This document shows positions 60,397 to 64,000 of a stretch of DNA of 64,000 nucleotides, one piece after another. Positions within the stretch are counted from its first letter, which is position 1, and each line of letters begins with the position of its first letter. This DNA comes from JAPSGM01 sp963777045 (lineage in GTDB: Bacteria; Chloroflexota; Limnocylindria; QHBO01): assembly GCA_963777045.1 (NCBI GenBank), contig CAVZPD010000010.1, forward strand, positions 186,001 to 250,000, in the 5' to 3' direction. The notes under the pieces are model-generated. The model ran no database searches. It had not been told where the DNA came from and saw only the letters and a program-made list of their open reading frames with translations. The position numbers and the translations under genes are program-made.

Positions 60397-61672
60397 GCGG
60401 CGGCGTCGCGGCATCCTGGCGCTGTTGACCGCCAACGGCGTGTCGGCGCTCGGCACGCGGATGTCCATGCTCGCCATCCCATGGTTCGTGCTGACCACTT
60501 CGGGCAGCGCCGCGGAGACAGGCCTGGTGGCATTCGCCGAGACGGCCCCCTACGTCCTGCTCATGGCGTTCGGCGGCCCCCTCGTCGACCGCATCGGCGC
60601 GTGGCGGGTCGCCATTGCGTCGGAGCTGATCGCCGGCGTGGCGATGGGCCTCATCCCCGCCTTGCACTTCAGCGGGGCCCTCTCGCTGCCGACCCTGGCC
60701 GTGCTGGCGGCGACCGCCGGCGGCGTGCGGGGCGCGGGCGACACCGGCAACCGCGTCCTGGTTCCAGCGCTCGCCGACGAGGCGCGGATGCCGATCGAAC
60801 GTGCGGCCGGGCTGTTTGACGGCATCAGCCGGGTTGCCAGCATGCTCGGCATCCCGGCCGCGGGCCTGCTGATCGCCGCCACCTCGGCCCCCGCGGTGAT
60901 CGTCATCGACGCGGCGAGCTTCGGCCTCTCCGCGCTGCTGCTCATGGCGCTCGTGCCGGCGTCGTCGCAGCCCGAGCCGCACCCCGATGAGGCCGAGGCG
61001 GGCTACCTGACACGGCTGGGCCAGGGATTCCGCCACCTTCGCGGCGACCGGCTCCTGCTGGGCATCGGCTTCATGGTGCTGGTCACGAACTTTCTGGACG
61101 CCGCCAATGGATCGGTGCTGCTGCCGCTGTGGGGCGCGGAGCGCCTGGGGAGTCCGGTCGGGATCGGCCTGATCTCCGGTGCGTTCGGCCTCGGTGCCGT
61201 GAGCGGCAACGCGGCTCTGACCTGGTTGGCTCCCCGCCTGTCTCGTCGATGGGTCTACGCGGTCGGCTTCCTGGTGGGAGGCAGTCCGCGCCTGGCGGCG
61301 ATGGCGCTGCTGCACACGGTCGAGCCGATGCTGGTCATCGGCTTCGTGGCCGGCTTCGGCGCCGGCAGCATCAACCCCATCCTGGGCGCCGTCGAGTTCG
61401 ATCGGGTGCCGCGCCACCTCCAGGCACGCGTGATAGGCGCGATCGGTGCCCTCGCCTGGGCAGGCATTCCGCTCGGCCCCGTGGTGGGCGGCGCGCTGGC
61501 GGAATCGGTCGGCCTGGCCACCACGCTATGGATCGGCGCGGGGATCTACCTGGTGACCACGCTCGTCCCGTTCGCCTTCCCGGTCTGGGCAGAGATGGAC
61601 CGACGTGGCCCGCGCGCCCTCGTCGGCGGGGAGCCCTCCGGTGCGGCCCTCGACGCGCCGCGGGCGGGGTGA
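60389..61672 (+). CDS. MFS transporter (MFS_3/enterobactin-exporter-like)
   Basis: A 427-residue permease with about twelve hydrophobic helices. The first helix is ILALLTANGVSALGTRMSMLAIPWFVL and the cytoplasmic loop 2-3 carries GGPLVDRIGAWRVAIAS, the MFS motif A in its MFS_3 form. A second-half equivalent appears as LTWLAPRLSRRWVYAVGFL. This branch includes drug and siderophore exporters. ATG 60389 (GAGG nine nt upstream) overlaps the regulator gene by 8 nt; ATG 60380 is a possible alternative. It is probably induced by the substrate it exports, through the upstream regulator. Confidence 0.88.
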   Translation: MAERRRRGILALLTANGVSALGTRMSMLAIPWFVLTTSGSAAETGLVAFAETAPYVLLMAFGGPLVDRIGAWRVAIASELIAGVAMGLIPALHFSGALSLPTLAVLAATAGGVRGAGDTGNRVLVPALADEARMPIERAAGLFDGISRVASMLGIPAAGLLIAATSAPAVIVIDAASFGLSALLLMALVPASSQPEPHPDEAEAGYLTRLGQGFRHLRGDRLLLGIGFMVLVTNFLDAANGSVLLPLWGAERLGSPVGIGLISGAFGLGAVSGNAALTWLAPRLSRRWVYAVGFLVGGSPRLAAMALLHTVEPMLVIGFVAGFGAGSINPILGAVEFDRVPRHLQARVIGAIGALAWAGIPLGPVVGGALAESVGLATTLWIGAGIYLVTTLVPFAFPVWAEMDRRGPRALVGGEPSGAALDAPRAG

Positions 61673-61679
61673 CCCGGGC

Positions 61680-61784
61680 TATACTCGCGGCACGATCCGC
61701 AGCTTCGACGCCGTGCTTCCCATTCGAGCGGTTCCATCCTGCGGCGACCACCAGGGCCCGCGACGGCTGATGCCGCACGCGGGC
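61680..61784 (+). promoter_or_regulatory. Probable guaB3 promoter and structured leader
   Basis: TATACT at 61680-61685 is a likely -10, giving a leader of about 118 nt. Within it 61756-61784 can fold into a long hairpin: GCCCGCG pairs with CGCGGGC and inside it CGGC pairs with GCCG. The stem ends 26 nt before the TTG start, so it could affect translation. Confidence 0.45.
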
Positions 61785-61810
61785 GTTCTCGTACCTGATC
61801 GGAGGCGAGG

Positions 61811-62977
61811 TTGATCGAGCAGCGGCCCACCCTCGGCGAGACAACCCAGCAGCGGCTGCGCCGCGCCTACGGGTTCGACGAAGTCGCGTTGGCCCCGGGT
61901 GCCGTGACGCTCGATCCTGCGGAGGTCGAGCTCGTCACCGAGATCGGTGGCAGGCGCCTCGAGATCCCGTTCATCGCGGCGGCCATGGATGCCGTCGCCG
62001 ACGTCGACTTCGCGGTCCGCATGTCGCGCCACGGTGGGCTCGCCTTCGTCAACCTCGAGGGGCTCTACACGCGCTACGAGGACGCCGGGCCGATCATCGA
62101 GCGCGTCGCTGCCGCCGAAAACGGGCAGCAGGCCGGCGCGATCCTGGCGGATGCCTACGCCGCGCCGGTCCGCGACGAGCTGATCGCGGCGCTCATCACC
62201 CGCATCAAGGCGCAGGGTGCCATTGCGGCCGTCGCGACCACGCCGGCCTCGGCCTGGCACCACGCGGAGATCGCCGCCGCGGCCGGGGCGGACCTCTTCC
62301 TGGTCCAGTCCCAGGTCTCCAGCGCACGCCACATCTCCACCTCGACCCGGGTCCTGTCGCTGGCCGACCTCACCGGCGGCCTGCAGCTGCCCGTCCTGGT
62401 CGGCAACACGGTCAGCGGTGAGGCCGCCTACCAGCTGATGCACCAGGGAGCCGCAGCCGTCCTGGTCGGGGTCGGTCCCGGGGCCGCCTGCACCACGCGC
62501 GAGGTGCTGGGCATCGGCGTACCCCAGGTGAGCGCCACCCTGGAGGTCGCCGCCGCCCGGGATCGCTACGCCGACGAGACCGGTCGCTACGTGGCGGTCA
62601 TCACCGACGGCGGCATGAAGACCGGCGGCGACGTCGCCAAGGCGATCGCTTCGGGGGCCGATGCGGTCATGCTCGGCTCGCCGTTCGCCGGCGCCAGCGA
62701 GGCGCCCGGGCGTGGCTTCAACTGGGGCATGGCCGCACCGTCGGCGACCCTCCCGCGCGGAACGCGGATCCGCCTTGGCGAGCGGCTGCCGCTGGAGCAG
62801 ATCCTGTTCGGACCGGCGGCCACCCAGCACGGCACGCAGAACCTGGTCGGCGCCCTGCGCCAGTCGATGGCGGCACTCGGCGCTCGGACCATCCGCGAGA
62901 TGCACGACGTGGAGATGGTCATCGCGCCGTCGATCGTCACCGAGGGCAAGTCCTGGCAGCTGGCCGGGCGCGACTAG
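61811..62977 (+). CDS. guaB3: GuaB3 family IMP dehydrogenase-related protein
   Basis: A 388-residue IMPDH/GMPR-fold barrel without CBS domains. The start block YGFDEVALAPGAVTLDP replaces the usual TFDDV motif, and the core has PFIAAAMDAVADVDFAVRMSRHGGLAFVNLEG. The catalytic-cysteine loop is GVGPGAACTTREV, and ITDGGMKTGGDVAKAIASGADAVMLGSPFAG binds the phosphate. GuaB3 proteins are common in Actinobacteria and relatives; their exact reaction is unsettled. The TTG start is supported by GGAGGCGAGG directly upstream. Confidence 0.92.
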   Translation: MIEQRPTLGETTQQRLRRAYGFDEVALAPGAVTLDPAEVELVTEIGGRRLEIPFIAAAMDAVADVDFAVRMSRHGGLAFVNLEGLYTRYEDAGPIIERVAAAENGQQAGAILADAYAAPVRDELIAALITRIKAQGAIAAVATTPASAWHHAEIAAAAGADLFLVQSQVSSARHISTSTRVLSLADLTGGLQLPVLVGNTVSGEAAYQLMHQGAAAVLVGVGPGAACTTREVLGIGVPQVSATLEVAAARDRYADETGRYVAVITDGGMKTGGDVAKAIASGADAVMLGSPFAGASEAPGRGFNWGMAAPSATLPRGTRIRLGERLPLEQILFGPAATQHGTQNLVGALRQSMAALGARTIREMHDVEMVIAPSIVTEGKSWQLAGRD

Positions 62978-63050
62978 CCGCCCCTCTCCTCACGCCGCGC
63001 CAGCTCAACCGCGCCCTGCTGGCCCGCTAGCTCGGGGTAGCATTGGGCAC

Positions 63051-63887
63051 GTGACCGGCACCGATGTGAGCGCCTGGCAGGAAGTAGCGGACCGCGTCTT
63101 CGTGCGGCGCTACGACTTCCTCGACCAGTCGATCGGGGCCGTCGTCGGGGCCGGCGGGGCCGTCGTGGTCGATACGCGCGCCACCCATCGGCAGGCGGAC
63201 GAACTCCTGGCCGATTTCCGCTCGCTGACACGGGCGCCGATCAGCGTCGTGAACACGCACCACCACTGGGACCACACCTTCGGCAACGCCCGCTTCCTGC
63301 CGGCGCCGATCTGGGGTCACGACCGATGCGCGGAGGTGCTCCGTAGCGGCGGCGAGACGATGCGGCGCCGGCTGATGGCCGAGCTGCCGGAGCTTGCCGC
63401 CGAGCTGGGGCGGGCCGAGATCGTCCCGCCGACCCATACCTTCGACGAGATCGCGACCCTGGATCTCGGCGACCGCAAGGTCGAGTTGCGCTACCTGGGC
63501 CACGGGCACACCGACAACGACATCGTGGCGCTGGTGCCGGACGCCGGTGTCATGTTCGCGGGCGATCTCCTCGAGAACGGCGCCCCGCCATCATTCGGCG
63601 ATGCGTATCCGCTCGCCTGGTCCGAGACGGTGGGAGAGCGGCTGCTGCCACTCGTGCGCGACGTGGTCATCCCCGGACACGGCATGCCTGCCGGACGGGA
63701 CTTCGCCGAGCGCCAGGCAGGGGAGCTGGCCCTGCTGGCGGAGCTGCTCCGCAGTTCGCTCTCGGGGGTCATCGGCCTCGAGGAGGTGATGGCCGCCTCG
63801 CCGTACCCGGCCGACGTGACGCGCATCGCGGTCGACCGGGGCCACCACGAGGTTGAGAACCCGCCACACCACCCGCGCGGCGGCTGA
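63051..63887 (+). CDS. MBL-fold metallo-hydrolase
   Basis: A 278-residue metallo-beta-lactamase-fold hydrolase. The metal site is NTHHHWDHTFGNARF, a THHHxDH-type motif near residue 66, followed by LGHGHTDNDIVALVPDAGVMFAGDLLENG and IPGHG (third histidine). This resembles the B3-like group that includes enzymes linked to quinoprotein or cyclase functions; the substrate is not known. TAGCAT at 63038-63043 lies 7 nt before the GTG, indicating a leaderless mRNA and confirming the start. Confidence 0.9.
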   Translation: MTGTDVSAWQEVADRVFVRRYDFLDQSIGAVVGAGGAVVVDTRATHRQADELLADFRSLTRAPISVVNTHHHWDHTFGNARFLPAPIWGHDRCAEVLRSGGETMRRRLMAELPELAAELGRAEIVPPTHTFDEIATLDLGDRKVELRYLGHGHTDNDIVALVPDAGVMFAGDLLENGAPPSFGDAYPLAWSETVGERLLPLVRDVVIPGHGMPAGRDFAERQAGELALLAELLRSSLSGVIGLEEVMAASPYPADVTRIAVDRGHHEVENPPHHPRGG

Positions 63888-63891
63888 GGCG

Positions 63892-63999
63892 TCAGGCCAG
63901 GGGCCAGACGACCTCGGTGCGGAGCTGCGACGAGTCCTGGACCTCGGCCGGATCGTCGACGTAGGACTCCCAGGGGCCCTCCCCCGGTTCCTCGCCGCG
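63892..63999 (-). CDS. C-terminal end of a GyrI-like effector-binding domain protein, partial
   Basis: The frame enters from the right edge and stops at 63892-63894. The 35 visible residues (GEGPWESYVDDPAEVQDSSQ and LRTEVVWPLA) match the typical C-terminal strand of the GyrI-like small-molecule-binding domain, where PWE-x-Y-x-DP and a final R-T-E-x-x-WP are conserved. The N-terminal part lies outside the window, so whether it is a stand-alone domain or a MerR/AraC-type regulator cannot be told. Confidence 0.6.
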   Translation of the reverse strand, partial: RGEEPGEGPWESYVDDPAEVQDSSQLRTEVVWPLA

Positions 64000-64000
64000 C

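Overview
This is a GC-rich window (about 70% by eye) from a bacterial chromosome. The gene content suggests a Chloroflexota lineage, Limnocylindria/Ellin6529-like. The supporting features are a group 3b [NiFe] hydrogenase, an FMN-riboswitch-controlled RibXY-type flavin transporter, a GuaB3-type IMPDH-related protein, an F420-type LLM oxidoreductase, GAAC-N4-GTTC SOS boxes and many leaderless promoters. The lineage call is inference. I found no rRNA, tRNA, CRISPR array or insertion sequence.

Layout. 1-4.8 kb: a tightly overlapping hydrogenase operon (end of a probable cNMP-binding protein, fused HydB-HydG subunit, HydD, HydA, maturation protease). 4.8-10.3 kb (minus strand): class III aminotransferase, PyrD, a DUF4288-like protein, P5C dehydrogenase, a methyltransferase. 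10.3-13.2 kb: two-component system plus lipoprotein. 13.3-16.9 kb: small membrane protein, FAH-family enzyme, and the tdh-kbl threonine-degradation pair. 17-18.4 kb: ECF sigma factor with a DUF5667-like membrane partner. 18.5-25.2 kb: two surface proteins, a giant DUF11-repeat protein and a SpaA-like protein with a Ser/Glu-rich tandem repeat. 25.4-29.7 kb: MBL hydrolase, zincin peptidase, ArgS, small membrane protein.

29.8-38.4 kb is disturbed. FtcD is intact. It is followed by a SIS-domain gene broken by many frameshifts, a truncated FMN hydroxy-acid oxidase, and HutU missing its C-terminus at the same junction. Next come two paralogous modules, each an intact ECF sigma factor followed by a frameshifted membrane-anchored repeat protein with W-x-S-x-D-G motifs. 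A degraded VapBC-like pair lies between them. The sigma genes share an identically spaced promoter motif.

38.6-49 kb: HtrA-like protease, ZIP transporter, GNAT-like protein, HutH, PAP2 phosphatase, DedA, FMN riboswitch with ABC flavin transporter, FolD, formimino-THF cyclodeaminase. HutH, HutU, FtcD, cyclodeaminase and FolD together nearly complete histidine catabolism to one-carbon folates; only HutI is absent from the window. 49-52.4 kb: an SOS block (LexA, AlkZ-like DNA glycosylase, DNA polymerase IV, small protein) with two SOS promoters. 52.5-64 kb: DUF1232 protein, RplI, DnaB, zinc-ribbon protein, PurA, LLM oxidoreductase, photolyase, autoregulated HTH-MFS pair, GuaB3, MBL hydrolase and the end of a GyrI-like protein.

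Many genes have a TAnnnT-type -10 element only 6-9 nt before the start codon. This implies widespread leaderless transcription, and it was used to choose several starts.
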